Below are positions 42,401-56,500 of a DNA stretch of 64,000 bases, piece by piece. Position 1 is the stretch's first letter. Each line of letters starts with the position of its first letter. The notes below the pieces were generated by a model, which worked only from the letters and a program-made list of their open reading frames with translations, ran no database searches and was not told the DNA's origin. Position numbers and translations under genes: made by a program. Source of the DNA: Casuarius casuarius (taxonomy: Eukaryota; Chordata; Aves; Casuariiformes; Casuariidae); NCBI GenBank assembly GCA_003342895.1, contig PTFA01000024.1, positions 955,634 to 1,019,633 on the forward strand, written 5' to 3'.

Positions 42401-45400
42401 ACTGTCAACTTACCTTAAAAAGTGTATCTTGCTTGCTCACATTGTCCTTTATAGTAAGAGTCGGTGGCTGCATCTCTTAACTTTGTGCATAAAAGCACTA
42501 TGGCCAAAAGGATTGAATGTGAATGTCTTCCAGAGTGACTGTGTACAACTGAGGGAGCCTGGGACTATTCCTTGTTGAATCTGTCTGCTTGCAGCACTGT
42601 CTTGTTGCTTCTTGAGCCTGAGCCACTCCAATTCAACCTGTTGTGTGGCAGCTTAGTCTGGCAACTGCCGACTTATGTTTTACCTATCTGGTAGTTGTTT
42701 CAGTGCATCTTGTAGTGTTTCTTCTGTTCTCCTCAACTTTTTTCGCCTCTTACACACTGCAGTTGCTGCAGCATTTTTGTTTTCTAGCTGTGTGACTGGC
42801 TCTCTGCAGCTGTGCCAGGAGGGTCATGGCTTCCAGCTCTGGGAGATGACTATGATCCAGAGTTTATTTGCTGCGGATCTGATGATCCACAGAGGTGTAA
42901 GAAATAATGTTTTTATATTACTGCATATAGCAGCACCTACTTTTTTTTTTCTTGTAAATAATGATGACATCTGCACTCCTCTGAGACAGCTCCTGAGTCC
43001 TAACCAAGACCCGTGTGAGAGCTGGGAACAGGCAACGTGCCCGCAAGGACTGGGCATTAGCGATCTATAGGCTGTGGCTGCTGTTATCAAGGAATCGGTC
43101 CAGTTTCGTGGCTGTCATCTACTGAAACCAGAGCTGTCCACCTCATTGTACAGCCTAGTGGAAAGCATAGTTTCACACATGAGACCTGAAATGCCACATC
43201 ACTGAAAGTAATACCTGCCCTCTGCCCCCTTTTTAAGTCTCTCTCCCTCCTTTTTTACTTAAATTCAGCTTCCTGTGCAGCTTTAGTAGTCCTAACTAAT
43301 GCTCTTCATAGTTATTAATTCTTTCCCTGTTGATCTTTGGAAAATGTCTCTAATACAGCTATGCCTGGTATTTTCTGTTTTCTGATCAGTAATTCATGAA
43401 TGTGTTTAGCTTTTCTTCTTTGTCTTTATTATATAAGATGATGCTCTTACTTTGTAATAATATTCTGCATGTTCTTTAGAAAACCCTTATCCTGATTCAA
43501 TGTTTTTGGGAGAAGAGTGTCTTTTATCTTAAAGAGTTTTTAGTTGCTTGATGACTTTTTGAAAAAGATCTCGCTTGATAAGCTTGGATTTGAAAAAAAT
43601 GTTAATAAAAATAAAAATTCCCCAAACTATTTTCTAGGACTGGTTAAATGCTTTTGAAATCGCAGAGTTCACTGTGACTTTTGGTCAGAAGGCAAACATT
43701 TATTCTTATAACTAATTTAGTAAGTTCTCCCAGAAAGGAAAACACAGTCTGCTCTGATATGCTGTATGTAGGACTGACTGACAGCAATGAAATGTGAGAA
43801 TTTATATGGTCTTCTTGATGACCGAATCTTTTTATGTTTTTTTTCTTTAAGATTTGTTTCATTTTACACTTTGTTTTAAAAAAATGTCTTTTCCCCTTCC
43901 CCTCTTAAAGGTAGAGACCTGTGGGTTCTTGTTCTGGGAAGGTTTCCAACCCATCATAAGATTGGCATTCCAGAGTTCAAGTATGTTGCTAATATGCATG
44001 GGGATGAGGTACGTTTCAACTTTTGCAATGTCATTTATACCAAATATACTTAAAACAGATATAGAGAGAACTTCTCTCAAGCATGTACTGCTTATTATTG
44101 AGGTGTATCGTACCTCAAAGATGACCTGATATGTCTGTATTTCTTTAAGAATTTCAAGAATAAGGTTAACTTGTTTTTGTGGAAAGACTTTAGGAGACCT
44201 TACATCACAGAAAGATTCTGCACCTAAGACATCTCTTAAGTAGGGAGAGCTTTGTCTTTTCCATGTGAATAAAACCAGAGGCTTTAACTTTACTGGGAAT
44301 GAGTTAGATGCAATAGTTTGCTTGTACGTTATTATTGACTAGGCATGAAGTGTGACTGATGGAACTCTTCAAATTCATCCTAGAAGTGAATAATAATTCC
44401 TGTGACTTATGCACCAAATGATTTATTTTGGGAAGACAAATTCACTTAGGAACCTTAACCTAGGAATAACCTAGATTCACCTGAGATAACACAATGAGTA
44501 CAAAATGAAAAGCCATTTCAGACTTAATCTGCTGATGAAAGAATGCCCATTATTAATGAAAAAGGAGACAGTGCATGACAAGATAACGGTGATTGTTGCC
44601 TTCCTGGGATAGTACATGAATCTGGTATAGAAAGACTCAGGGCTTCCCTCTTCACTCTATTCTTTTCTTGCTTTCTCTCTATTTCTCTTATTCTTCAGCT
44701 TTGCCTGCTTTTGTTAGACAGGCTCAGGATAACTTTGAACTGCAGAGTTTCCAATGTGAAAGGTAAATCTTGACACCAGTTCATTACAGAAATGGCAGAA
44801 TTACATATATGCTACACTGCAAATTTGCAAAACCAGGAAGAATCTATGGATTAGGAAGTGTATCCTGCGTAACAAAGCACAAGCTATTGCTGTTACCAAT
44901 ACTGTGTGTGAGCACTTGCATGCCTACAGGCACATGTGACATTATGTGCCAAGAATTTTGCCAAGTTAAACTAGTTTCACCTTGTTTGACAGTGGCTATG
45001 CTCAAAATACTGCTGGGAGTCTGACTGCTTTGGAATTTAACTCTGTGTGGGAGGGAGATGATTCATGGTGTTAAGTGGACACACGTGTTACTGGGATGCC
45101 CAAGATAGGGTCTGAAACTCATTTAAAACAAAACAAAACAAAACACGTGTGTGTGTCAGCAAGGTAGTCCAGGGTGCCTTAGGTGCTGAGGCTCCGTTTT
45201 ATAATCCCTGCAGACTCCTGAAGAGAATTACAAAGCCTGTACGCCCTAGCTACAGGATGACCAGCTTCGGTGGGAAAGAGGTGGGGGACAGGACATGATC
45301 TCATCCAGAATAGCCTGGCTTTTAGGCTACAAATCTAAGTACTATTGGACTGCAGAAAGCTGGATTTCTGCTGCCACGCTTTCTATTACAGCTTCCACAA

Positions 45401-47489
45401 CAAAGCACCATCGCTACCCAACTTCATGTGCCCAAAGACCTTTGACTGTGGAGATGGATGCTATTTACATATCCATAGGGTCAGGTATTGCTGGAGAGCA
45501 GGCAGGCTGGATCACTGCCTAGGATCTGAACTTCTATGTTGTCTATATGACAAATGAGGCAAAATTTCAGTATCTGGCCCTGTGTCACAAGTTTGTCTGA
45601 GAGACGGGTTGATCCTTGAGCTGCCTAGCTACAGTGAATTGCCCTGCTATATATTTCTCTAACAAATGACATTCTAGCTTGTGCATCAGACCAAGCGTGC
45701 ACCTAGGAGAAATCCTGGAAATAGAGCTATTCCTCCTTTTCAGGCTCTCATGATGACCTTAGCCTTAGTTTTTTTGTTCATAGATGGAACACATAGTAGT
45801 CATTAGTTTTTTTCCTATCTGACCATAAATGTATTTCAGATGGCAGGAAATTAATTCCTNGTAGAGTGAAGCATTGGAGAACTTGAATGTTTATTCCCAT
45901 AATCTAAGATTCTGCTGGATTAGTCACTGGGGAAAGATTCCACTTCCCCTATAATCTATTAAATAGATAAGTGTTGCACTGAATGTATGGCAAGCTTCAG
46001 CTTGCTGTTCCAGTCTTTCATAACTTAAAATGGTAGGATTATAGCTTCATTGATATAATTATGTCTTCTGTACCTCCCTGATGCCTTCTATAAATGGTGC
46101 ACAGTGAGAAACATGTTCTCTAGTGCTGTTTGGTGACACGGCCCTTCTAACCTGTCATTGTCATGTGGTGTTTTCTTTTGGTTTTTTTATGACTTAGCCA
46201 GCAGCCTGCTCCTAAAACCAGAGATGAGCTGGGGGGGGCCTCAGTTGCAGGTATGCAGGCTGTTCACACATGCAGCTGGAAGAAAACCTAGGATGTCTGG
46301 AGAGCTGACTAATGGGGAACTCAAAATAAAATAATGGGAGTACACAACATTAGGAAAAGAGGGTTTTGGGTTTTTTTCAGGATCAGAAAGATTATTTTTA
46401 GAGTAGGTTAAAGATTTTAGTAGAGTAAGACATGACCTGCCAAAATGTAATGATTTTGTGATAGCCATTGCCAAATAATGAACTTTTGTCCCAGGTCTCC
46501 AGAGACGCAACAAAACACTTCCCCCGTTCTCTCAGCTCCATGGGACGTCAAAATGGCAGTGGCAGGCCGCGCAATGTGCGTGGCCTGTGAAAGGCTGATA
46601 AAGTTTGTGCCAGGGAAGCTGGGGGAGAGGCAGCCTGCTGATTACAGCGGTGGCCAGGGGTGTTTGAGAAACAGAATCTGCGCTTTGATCTGGGCAGCTC
46701 AAAGCAAATCAGGCGTCAGTTGTTTGGCGTGGGGAGTGGTGATGTGGTTTTCCAGCTTTTTCTAGTCCCAGTTCATCCTGAATTAGGCAGCGGCTTGCTC
46801 GTGTCCCAGGCTTGTGTCCTCCCTGAAAGAGCTCCTCTTTCCTGATAGATACGCTCACACATCTGTTCTTAGAAGAACTCATTGCATTTCACACCGACCA
46901 AAAACAAATCCCCAAATGCTCAGAAGTCATAAATGGAGCAGAATTGTCAGCTTCTGACCGGCTGTGCCAGGGGCTTGAGGCCTATCTACACAACTAAAAT
47001 GGAGGATTTTGTTCTAAAACTGCATCTGAAGCATGTATATCACAGCAGAAAAGCTCTGTAAGGGGAAGCATGTGTAAATAACATGTAAACTACCCTTGTA
47101 TCGCTCCCTTTATTAAACATATGGGTTCCTTAACTTTCTGCAGCTGTAGTGTAACTGGGCCATCACAAGAAAAAACCCTTTTCCAGGATGGTAATACCAT
47201 CCATTTTCGCCTAAATCATCCCCTTCCCAATCACTTTTTTTGAGTGCAGCAGTATTTTGCCTCTCATTACATTCAGCCCATATTGATAGGCCTGCACTGG
47301 CCTTACCTGAAAGGATGTATTTATTGCTGGCTTATCTTACAATTTAAGTTAAAGTAGCTAGGCTGTATCTTCCACGTCATCATAGGCGTAGTCATATCTA
47401 AAAAAGGGTTTCTAGAGATATGGTAATTTATTAGGATTTGGGTGACTGGAGATAGGAGTAGGCTTGTCATCAGTATAACTGGGGCGCTT

Positions 47490-47520
<31 letters not shown>

Positions 47521-50500
47521 TGAGTCCTGTGTAAGATTTCTCACTCTCATTTCCAAAGGTGAATGGCAGTTGCACTTGTACCATTCCTAGGCAATAGGAT
47601 GAATTTTTTACCACCAGACTTGCTTCCACATACTCTGATACCTGTCACAAGGAGTCTCAGGAGATACCCTGATGTCTTTTGCCCATAGCTAAAGCATGGG
47701 AGATGTGTGGCAGGGAAACAAAAACGCGCTCTAGAAAAGAGAATAGAAAAAATGTTTCTTGTATAGTGAACTATTTTCCACTTGGTTCCAGTATCAGTTG
47801 ATGTGATGTAAAGAAAGTCAGAGACACTAGCAGGGTGCTGCCAGGCCCAGTTACCTTCCTTACCCTTATTCCTGCTGTTCTGAGTCTAAATCTAGACTAG
47901 TCTTCCCCTTGGCCAGGTGAAGACTGCGTGGCATGGAAATAGTCCAAGTGGTAGCATCTTATACCAGTTACTAATTCAAAAGCGGGCTGTATGTCGCCAT
48001 TGCCTTTGACAAAGGAATGGCTATGTGCCAAACTGTATTTGCAGAAATGGTGGTTTTAAGGCTGGTGCATGTTAGTAAAGAAGGATAAACACGATGGGAT
48101 ATATTGCAGCCATGCATAATAATTAGTGCTGTACAAGTGTTAAAGAATGTCTCATAAGAGTGGCATTTAAATGATCAACCAAGATGGATTATCAGTTTCT
48201 CCTCTGCTGTAACTCCTCTTTACTAGGTGGGGTTGTGCCTCGGTATGCTGCACTAGGTCTGTAGATCAGTCAGAGCTGGAGCAAGGAGGCTGGCGAGACC
48301 GTGCTGGTCTGAAACAGGTCCTACCTGATGGTTCTGGTCTTTCTTTCAACATAGCTCGACTGAAATCCAGGCCATGTTTAAGGAAAGAATTTTAATCATA
48401 AAAATGGGCAGAGTATATCCACCCACTAGGTCCCTATCACATGGTAATAAAAATGCTTTAAAAATAGGGGTGCTGCAGTGAGGTATTACAGTGCAGGTGC
48501 AATTTGTGCCAGCCTTAATCTTTTAACTAGCTGAAGCTCGGGCTCCCTGAGCAAGCCCTTCCGTAGCTGAGCAGCGCGCTGACCCAGCTGCGCCAGTAGC
48601 AGCCCAGTCAGCAAGTTTAAGGGGTAGGTCCACGGAAACGGCAGTCACACCCCTTTCTACAGTGTAGATCCATGCCCTGATGTACGGTTCTTCATTCAAG
48701 ACTTTGCCTGAGGATCCCCGAAAGCCCTTCCTCCTGACTCTGCCTTTCTGGGGCACGCAGTGAGGCTTTGACATCTGAAAGGACACAGAGAAGCTGGAAA
48801 CCTAACTGTGCCCCCAGAGGTGGCAGAAAGGATTTTCCTTTGCTTTTGTGTCACTCCTCATCTGTGCTACCATAAAATAATACACCTGGGCATGAGGCCA
48901 TCACCCTTGGGCGACTGCAATTAAAACGAAATACTTCATCATGTCTGCTTAAAGCCCCGGAGCACATGAAGGCTGTCCTCTGCTCTCTTCATCTGCCCGC
49001 TATTAGACTTTTTCTAATTAGGACTGTTAGGAGGCAAGGTGCCTTGTCCTTGGCACACACTGGACCCAGGCTGCTGACAGTCTGTATCTCGAGGATTTAT
49101 CTGAAGCTCTAAAGTAAAAACAAATGGCTGATCACTTTGCTTTGCAGGCACAACCGACCTCTTTAGTATCAGGGTAAAGCTTGTCTGAGCAGGAGAAAAC
49201 TTGAGTTACATTTTCTTGTAGCCAGAACCTAAAGCTCTCCCTTTTCCTCTCCTCAAACACCTCCAACCGCACTCTTCAAAGAAATGCGGAGTAACCTGGA
49301 CAAAAACAACACCCCTCTGTAGCCTTACCAAAACAGACATGTAGTAAACACTTTTTTTTTTTTTTTTAACCCCTTGGGATTGGATGAGAGACCAGCCCTC
49401 TGTGACAGATGTATGCTGGGTTATTTAATGTACTAAAGTATACAGATACAACAGCCAACAGCTATACAAGGAGTTCTGTGAAATAGGATTCATTTTTTTA
49501 TATACTGTGATATAAGCAAGTCTGGGTTAATTCTTCAGTGCAGTGGAACACTGATCTGCTTCTGTTGTCTATAAACATTGTCCTTTTCCACCATCTTTTC
49601 TTGCTGTTTTTCTTTCTGAATTTTTTCCCTTCCTGTTCCTGCTTCTGTACTCCTTCCCCCCCCCCCCCTTTTGCGAGAGGACCTCTGAAGAGAAGTGCAG
49701 TGGGAGCAAAGACTGTTTCCCATACCTCCAGAGAGCAGTCCAGTCTTGTCTGTAGTTGAGCTGTCTCTGTGGTAGGGCTGTTCTTGTTGCCTCTAAGTCT
49801 GTTAGCTTTATCTCTCGTGCCCAGGGCCATGATTTGGCTGACTTTTCTGCCTCCCTTCCTTCCTTCCTTCCTTCCCACCTGCTCTGTGTGTTTCCCAAGA
49901 TGTCTATCACCCACAGTGGGAGCTGAGCTGCCTGCACAAGACAGGTTCTGTGGCATCTCTCCTTCATAAATTTTACAAACTTACCTAAACTGCAGAGCAG
50001 TCTGCTCGCATCTGCTCAGGTGCCATTTTGAAAGTTACTGGCAGTGGAAGGCATTAGGTACCTTTTCCTCTCTCAAAGCCCATTTGCAGTAGAGTCTAGA
50101 CAAAGAACCTTAGTTATTGGGACAGTAAATGCGTGTTTATAGNGCAGCTTCCCATAGTATGTTACTTGATGGTAGCTTGCAGGAGACCATTAGGAACTGA
50201 CAGGCAAAGGTTAGGGACCTCGGGTACAAATCTGCTGGGGGCAGGGGGGAGGCATCCTCCTTCTTCCCTGCACAAACAGCCTGGCAGAATTGCTCAAGCT
50301 CCAATTCAGAGACCGTGAACCTTCTTTACATATAGCACTTCAGATGATGTGATCTGCAGCTTAATGGAGTCACGTTTGGCACTACTTCCCCCCCAAACTA
50401 TTAACAGCAATTGCTGCTAACAGGCAGGACATGGTTTGCTCCCAACCTGAACAGCGAGTGCACCCAGCCCTCCTGCCCCCATATTGTACCAACCCAGCTG

Positions 50501-53500
50501 CTGCAGGCAGAGTTCCTGCTGGACAGTGCGTTCCCCTTTCCCGTTTGTCTCAGCAGCCAGAGCAGGATTTGCCACTTACAGTGCACTGATAAGAAAATTT
50601 AACGAGAAACCATTAGTGTAGCAAACAGCTATGGAGAAATGCTCCTTTTCTCCTGCCCAGTTTCACTCAACTTTTACCCTACCTGTTACCTGTTTCAAAC
50701 CGTAAGATGTTTATTTGTGACACCAGTTTCATCCACTAAAGCTGCTCCATGTCTTCAATTTAGAAGGAAGAAAAAAAAAGTATTTGCAGTATTTCTATCT
50801 TAGTGGTGCAAGACTCCTTCTAAAAGATGCTGAGACTCTGTAACTCTGAATTAGAGCCTGCAGTGATTTACCAGGCTTTGTTCTTGGGGAAAAAGTAGAG
50901 ATAATTTATCTCCAGAGCACATCTAGTTGCAAGTCTTGATTTGTTCGCATCCCAGCAAGGCACAGCAATCCCACGGCATCTTCAAAATGGGTCACAGTGC
51001 TCCTGGAAAGATGGTCCAGTGAACACGCTGTACTAGTGGATGCTGGGGGGGATTGTTCTTTACTTATTGTAAATGGGAATTGCCAGTCCATTGGCTAAAA
51101 TTTGACAGAGTAGACCAAGGGGAGATGTTGGTAATGACCTGCCAACTTGCACAACTTAACAAACTTCCATGCAGAAAGAATGCCATTTTCTCCACAACTG
51201 CTTTTCCTGGATCCAAAGGCCACATCCAAATTGTCCTACTCTCTGTTTCTCTTGTTTTTTTCTCTATTTTGTATGTACCTGTTTGATTTCCCCAGTGCCC
51301 ACGTTCATGGCATTAAAATAAAGCAAGGTGAGAGAGCATATAACAGAAGTGCGTATGGGTTACTTCTCCCCAAACTGGGAGTCAGTCTCTCTTGACCGTG
51401 CATTAAGGGAGAGACCACAGTAAAGGGGATCATCAAGAAAAAATCCTGCTGCGTAGCACCCTGGAAAACACGGAGGGGCTCCTCTTCCTCTCTGCTGCTC
51501 CATCACTGCCAAGCGGCGGTGCACAGCATAGGCACTCTAGGTGCAGGGCCCAGAGTCCCTCAGGCGTCAGCACAGAGCTGACAGTAATGAAACTAATGCA
51601 GTGTTGCATATCCAAGCCCACATAATCTTTAACATGCTGCTTGTACAGTAGCCTACGCAGTTTTAGTTCCTGGTGAGGCTTGCATTCAGTCTTTATCCAT
51701 GCAGTATTTAAATGGTGTAGCTGACGCAGTCAGTTCCCGTTACAGCAAAAGGTCAGGTTAGTCTGGGTTTAAAACTCTTGTGAAAACCCTCCAGTGACAA
51801 CTTTCATCTATTAAGTTACTTTAAGTATTTTTAGAGAGAAAGCATGAAACAAAACAGCATTGGCTAGAACGCTCATGTGCCTTGTATATCTATGTAATCC
51901 AGTTAAAAAAAAAAACTGTAAGTGCAAGGTTGTGGGTCTTTTCTTCATAGCAGGCTTAAAATAAAATCCATCCTTCTTTATACAGACTGTTGGGAGAGAA
52001 GTTCTGCTCCATTTGATAGACTTCCTGGTGACAAACTATGGACGTGACCCAGTTGTTACCCGGTTACTTAATAGCACCCGGATTCATATCATGCCAACGA
52101 TGAATCCTGATGGATTTGAAGCTACAGAAGAGCCCGATTGTTATTACTCACACGGAAGGTAAGGGCGGCTTAGGAGGGTGGGAGTGGGTAAAGGAAATGG
52201 GTGGAGAGTGATAAGTGGGGATAGCCAAATGTCTGAGTCATACTTGGTGGAGAGAGTAGCTCGGAGGATGTGTTAGGGCTAATTTTGTCCTGTGCTCTTT
52301 TGAAGATGCGCTGTTACAGCATAGAGATTTTGGAAGACTGAGTCAGACTGGTGTTTATATGTACTGAAGCTAGAGGAAAATTGGTCAGAATGGTATAATG
52401 ACCTAACCTTTTAGGCAGGAGATGCACGCTGTGAATAGAAGCACAACAACCTATTTAGACATTTAGGGTGCTAGAAAAGAGAAGAGAAAGTCCAGCTACA
52501 GGTATTTATTTCAGTAGGAGAACTATGTAACCCCCGTTAATGAGAAAAAAGTGTCTGTGAGCTTGTTGAATGGACTTCTCTTTCTAAAGTTCATCATGTT
52601 GTATGCAGACCTAGTAAGAGGATTTAATGATCTGGTAAGAGGTTTAATGACCTAGTAAGAGGTTGTGTAAGATTTGCAGAAACAGAGCTAGCTGTAATAG
52701 GTACTGTGCTAATAGCAGTGCTAGAAAAAAAATGATGCAGAGGAAAATGCTACTTTTGCATTCTTGAATGTAACTATTGGAGAGACTAAAAAGGGGAGAA
52801 AAGGTTAAGAAAGAAGAGGAGAGAGTGAGAGAACAGGAAGAAATGCCCAAGGGACAGAGCTGGAATGTGCAGGAAAGGCAGAAGCTGCCTTAAACTCATG
52901 AGCTAGAAGCTCTCCTGCACCTCTGGCCATGGCAACTTCGGGAGCAAGTGAGAAGGTAGGTTAGGTACAGGCAGTATTCAGTTCTCTAGGCCCTCCTTTT
53001 GATTGGGAAAGAGATGGCACATGGCTAGGGCCTTTATGGAGGGTGCAATTTTTTTAATCCCCCTCACTGGCCCATAGGTTGAATTTAACTAACTGAGTTT
53101 AAAAATTAACACAGCTAAAGCTAAGTACCTTCTATGCTCTGAGAAACTAAGTATTGTCTGTACTGACCTCTCTGAGTGAAAAAGGAAGAAAGGAATAAAG
53201 TATTTGCATAAATGGCTAGACCTTCAAATACAGGTAGAAGGAAATACATCCTGTGTTTGAGTAAAATCTTTTGCTCTGTTGCCCAGGGTGACAGCAATAG
53301 AAGGGACACAACTATGCACTGGTCACATTCCTACGTGAATGGAAAAACACACTTAGAAGGACAACATCCTCCTGACCTGGATTAGGTTTTTCTAATTCAT
53401 GTGTGTGTAGGCATGTATGCGTGCAAAACAAAGTCCATTTTCTTAATGCTTGAAAAGATAAATTTGTGATGGTGTTCGTGCCTGTTCCTTAAGGACACTG

Positions 53501-56500
53501 GCATGCCACAGATCATAAGAACTTACAGGAGGCTGACAACATGCAAGTGTCTACAGGCAAAACCGTTATGGGAATGTCTTTCCTCTCTCTAAGGTACAAT
53601 AAGAATGGAGAAGATCTGAACCGAAATTTTCCTGATGCCTTTGAAAATAACAATGTCACCATTCAGCCAGAGACTCGAGCAGTGATGAACTGGATAAAAA
53701 ATGAAACCTTTGTCCTTTCAGCAAACTTGCATGGGGGTGCCCTGGTTGCCAGTTACACATTTGATAATGGTAACACAGGTAAGCTAGTACCAAACTTTTC
53801 TCCACATCTGATTTTTTTTCTAGGGGCTTTAGCTGTATTAAAGCAAAATTCACAAGTTTCCTGCAAGGTTTTTGCAGCCTTTGAGCTGGGATGGACAGAC
53901 TTTGATAAAACCCCATGAAAAAGCCCGATGTGGCTATTTGAGAGATTTTCATCTTGTATGTAAGCAGCACTGTGTGTTTTACCAGTAGTGGGAGTTATAT
54001 GATGGCTATCTTTATTCTGCAGTTACTGGCTCTTCAGAAGGCTATAGCAAATCTCCAGATGATGATGTTTTTATTCACCTGGCAAAAACCTATTCTTACA
54101 ACCATGCCAGCATGTACAAAGGAACTGGGTGTGACAACAGACAGACCTTTCCAGAAGGCATCACCAATGGGTATTCGTGGTACCAGCTGGAAGGTAAGAA
54201 TGTCCGTGATATTTTTTCAGGTGCTTCAGATATAATGTTCTCACTCGCTCTTGCCATCCTGATGATGAAACTGCTGTGGTTTTGCCCACAGTGAAGGGTT
54301 GGTTCAAGTAGCTAGTGAGCTGATTAAGCCACCACGTTGCTGTAGAGTCTCTGAGCAGGACACGAGCATTTGTAGACTCTCCTGGTCAGCAGGCACAAGT
54401 GAATGAGGCAGCTTCTGCTGTCTGGCTTCTATCCTGCCCTTTCGCAAGGCCAGAGCAGTTCTGTCATAACTATATAGAGCACATGCATGCATACCCATCA
54501 CAGACCATTTGTTAATACTATATCGATATGTTTGCATGGCTACACTGAGCCTGGAGACCAAAATCTTTTCTTGGAGCAAGTCAGGAATGACTCTACTGTT
54601 AACAGTGCATACAGGTCATCTGCTTTAACTGAGATCAAAACCTATTTCCTCTCCTTTCAGGAAGAAAGCCAAAGTCCTGTTCATATATTATCCCCTTTTT
54701 TTAAAAAAAATTTTTGGTTACAGAAGCGTTTTAATCTCTGTTTATTTGTAGCCAAATAGAATCACAGGCCTGTATACTGTGGCACTACATGTTGCTTTCA
54801 CAGTCCGAATTCAAAACCTTAAAAGGCTCTTAGGGCAGCTGCGAGAATGGCAAACTCTATGCCAAACCATAAATTTATCTGCCCCCATTTATTTGGGAGT
54901 GTTGTATTGTTGTGTGTATGTAGCATTACTTTATGTGAATCTATAGAGCAATTAAGCCATTTTTCCACAGTAGACAGTAAATATAAGTGACTCTGGTACT
55001 GAGGAATAGTTTGTCTGATGTTTCTTTTTGATGTACCTTCTTACAGATGTGATGCAAGTACCAGTTTTAAACTCTCCTCCTGTTCCTCTAGCTTGAAACT
55101 GGTGCTTCTTTCCAGCTAAACACTATTTGTTTTATTTCAAATTTAAGGTGGAATGCAAGATTACAACTATGTCTGGGGACAATGTTTTGAAATTACATTG
55201 GAGCTGTCATGCTGTAAATATCCCCCTGCAGACCAGCTGGAGGAGTTCTGGAGAGACAACAAAGTTGCTTTGATTGAATATATAAAACAAGTGCATCTAG
55301 GTGGGTATGCAAACAGGGAAGGGAGCTGGAGCTGCAGACAGGCTGGTGGGCAAAGTGGGGACTCTTCAAGAAGCCAAGTTCAGTGTCAGACCTCACAGGC
55401 GAGAAGCTCTGACTCAGCCACTTCAGATATCAACGTTTTTTCCATTCCTCAGTCGCTTTCCAGATATATCTGAGCTAGGTGCCAGTTGGCAGCGGTTGTA
55501 TTGCCAAACTTGTGAGTCAGTCACTTGCTTTTCCCTTCCCCTCCCAATCAAAAGATCAGATTCAGAACTGAATGTTTTTGGGGAGTCATTTTGGTTTTGT
55601 TTGTTTTTTAAAGCAATAAACACAAATCCCTCACAAGAGACACCTGACTTTTCTGATGAAGTCACAGTTCAAGCTTTTCTTCTACATCCTTTAGGGTAGG
55701 AAGCTGTCTGTCTGTCTTTTAAGTGAACAGTCAGATTTTTTCACATTTATAGCATGAACTTGGGAGCTGTGGCTTACAAGTAAGGACTTGAATTGCAAAT
55801 GCTACGAGGCACTAGAGAGGAGAGCTTGTACGTGTGAGTGTCAGGTGTGGGGCAACTGGCACGGCTGCGATTGCACAAGGGGCTTAAAATGTGCTGGGGC
55901 AGGAGCAAGGGACGGTCGGTCCCCTGNGACCATCTTACCATACACCCCTCTCGGTGAGTCGACTTTCCTCTCCAGCCTTGGAGCAGTCCTTTATTTCAGA
56001 GGTCTCAAAGACTCGTGTGTTTGGACGTGTGCGTGCACATGTGCAGAATGTTTTCTGGGTCTTTGCTAGCTTTTAGTTGGTTTGCTTTAAGGCCTTTCTA
56101 GGTATGCTTTTGACTCCACACTTGGAGGAAAGAACTTCTACTTAGTGAAGCTGTGGTATTTTATAATGAACAGAGTTGAAGGGTTTGCATAAATCTGTTG
56201 CTTATCTTCCTTTTTGTTGCCCTGAATGCCTGACTGCTGTTTTATCTTTGCTTAATGCCAGTGATGCCTTTAAGGCTGTGTGTAAGAAATTTGGGGAAAC
56301 TACTCCAAAAGCAGACACTGTTGTTGTTCTGCCATTTGGAATTACTAGATAAGAGGCTGAGTTATTTAAAAGAAAAAAAAAAAAGCCATGGAGGATTTTG
56401 AGGTATTAAGCTGTCTAGTAGAGACTCATGCAATAATGTAAGTATATGTGATGATTTCAGCAAATGAGATGTAAAAGCAGAGATTAGAATGCTATTTTCT

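Larger units (their letters stand above)
24771..43910 (+). other. CPM: CPM intron 2 (19.1 kb)
   Basis: The largest intron. It holds the CR1 fragment (26765-27890), TG/TA compound microsatellites at 28119-28159 and 33413-33454, poly(T) at 36856-36876 and 37473-37491, and a G homopolymer interrupted by N at 38254-38273. A perfect 8-bp stem hairpin (ctaccatg ttgt catggtag) lies at 33908-33927. Ns are near 25016 and 31802-31803. Open frames in it are short and unrecognised, apart from those of the CR1. Confidence 0.85.
44009..51985 (+). other. CPM: CPM intron 3 (8.0 kb)
   Basis: No additional gene seen. It holds an (aaaac)n/(gt)n tract at about 45125-45156, poly(A) at 47495-47515, C homopolymer at 49656-49668 and (cttc)n at 49854-49876. 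Two more GC-rich blocks lie at about 46490-46830 and 48520-48770. Ns are near 45860 and 50143. Confidence 0.85.

Noticed and set aside
53779..53918. Extension of the exon 5 frame into intron 5
   Set aside because: A consensus donor (CAG|gtaagc) and the phase of exon 6 show this is intron.
53656..53970. Minus-strand frame over CPM exon 5
   Set aside because: Shadow of the real exon; the plus strand carries the conserved carboxypeptidase motifs.
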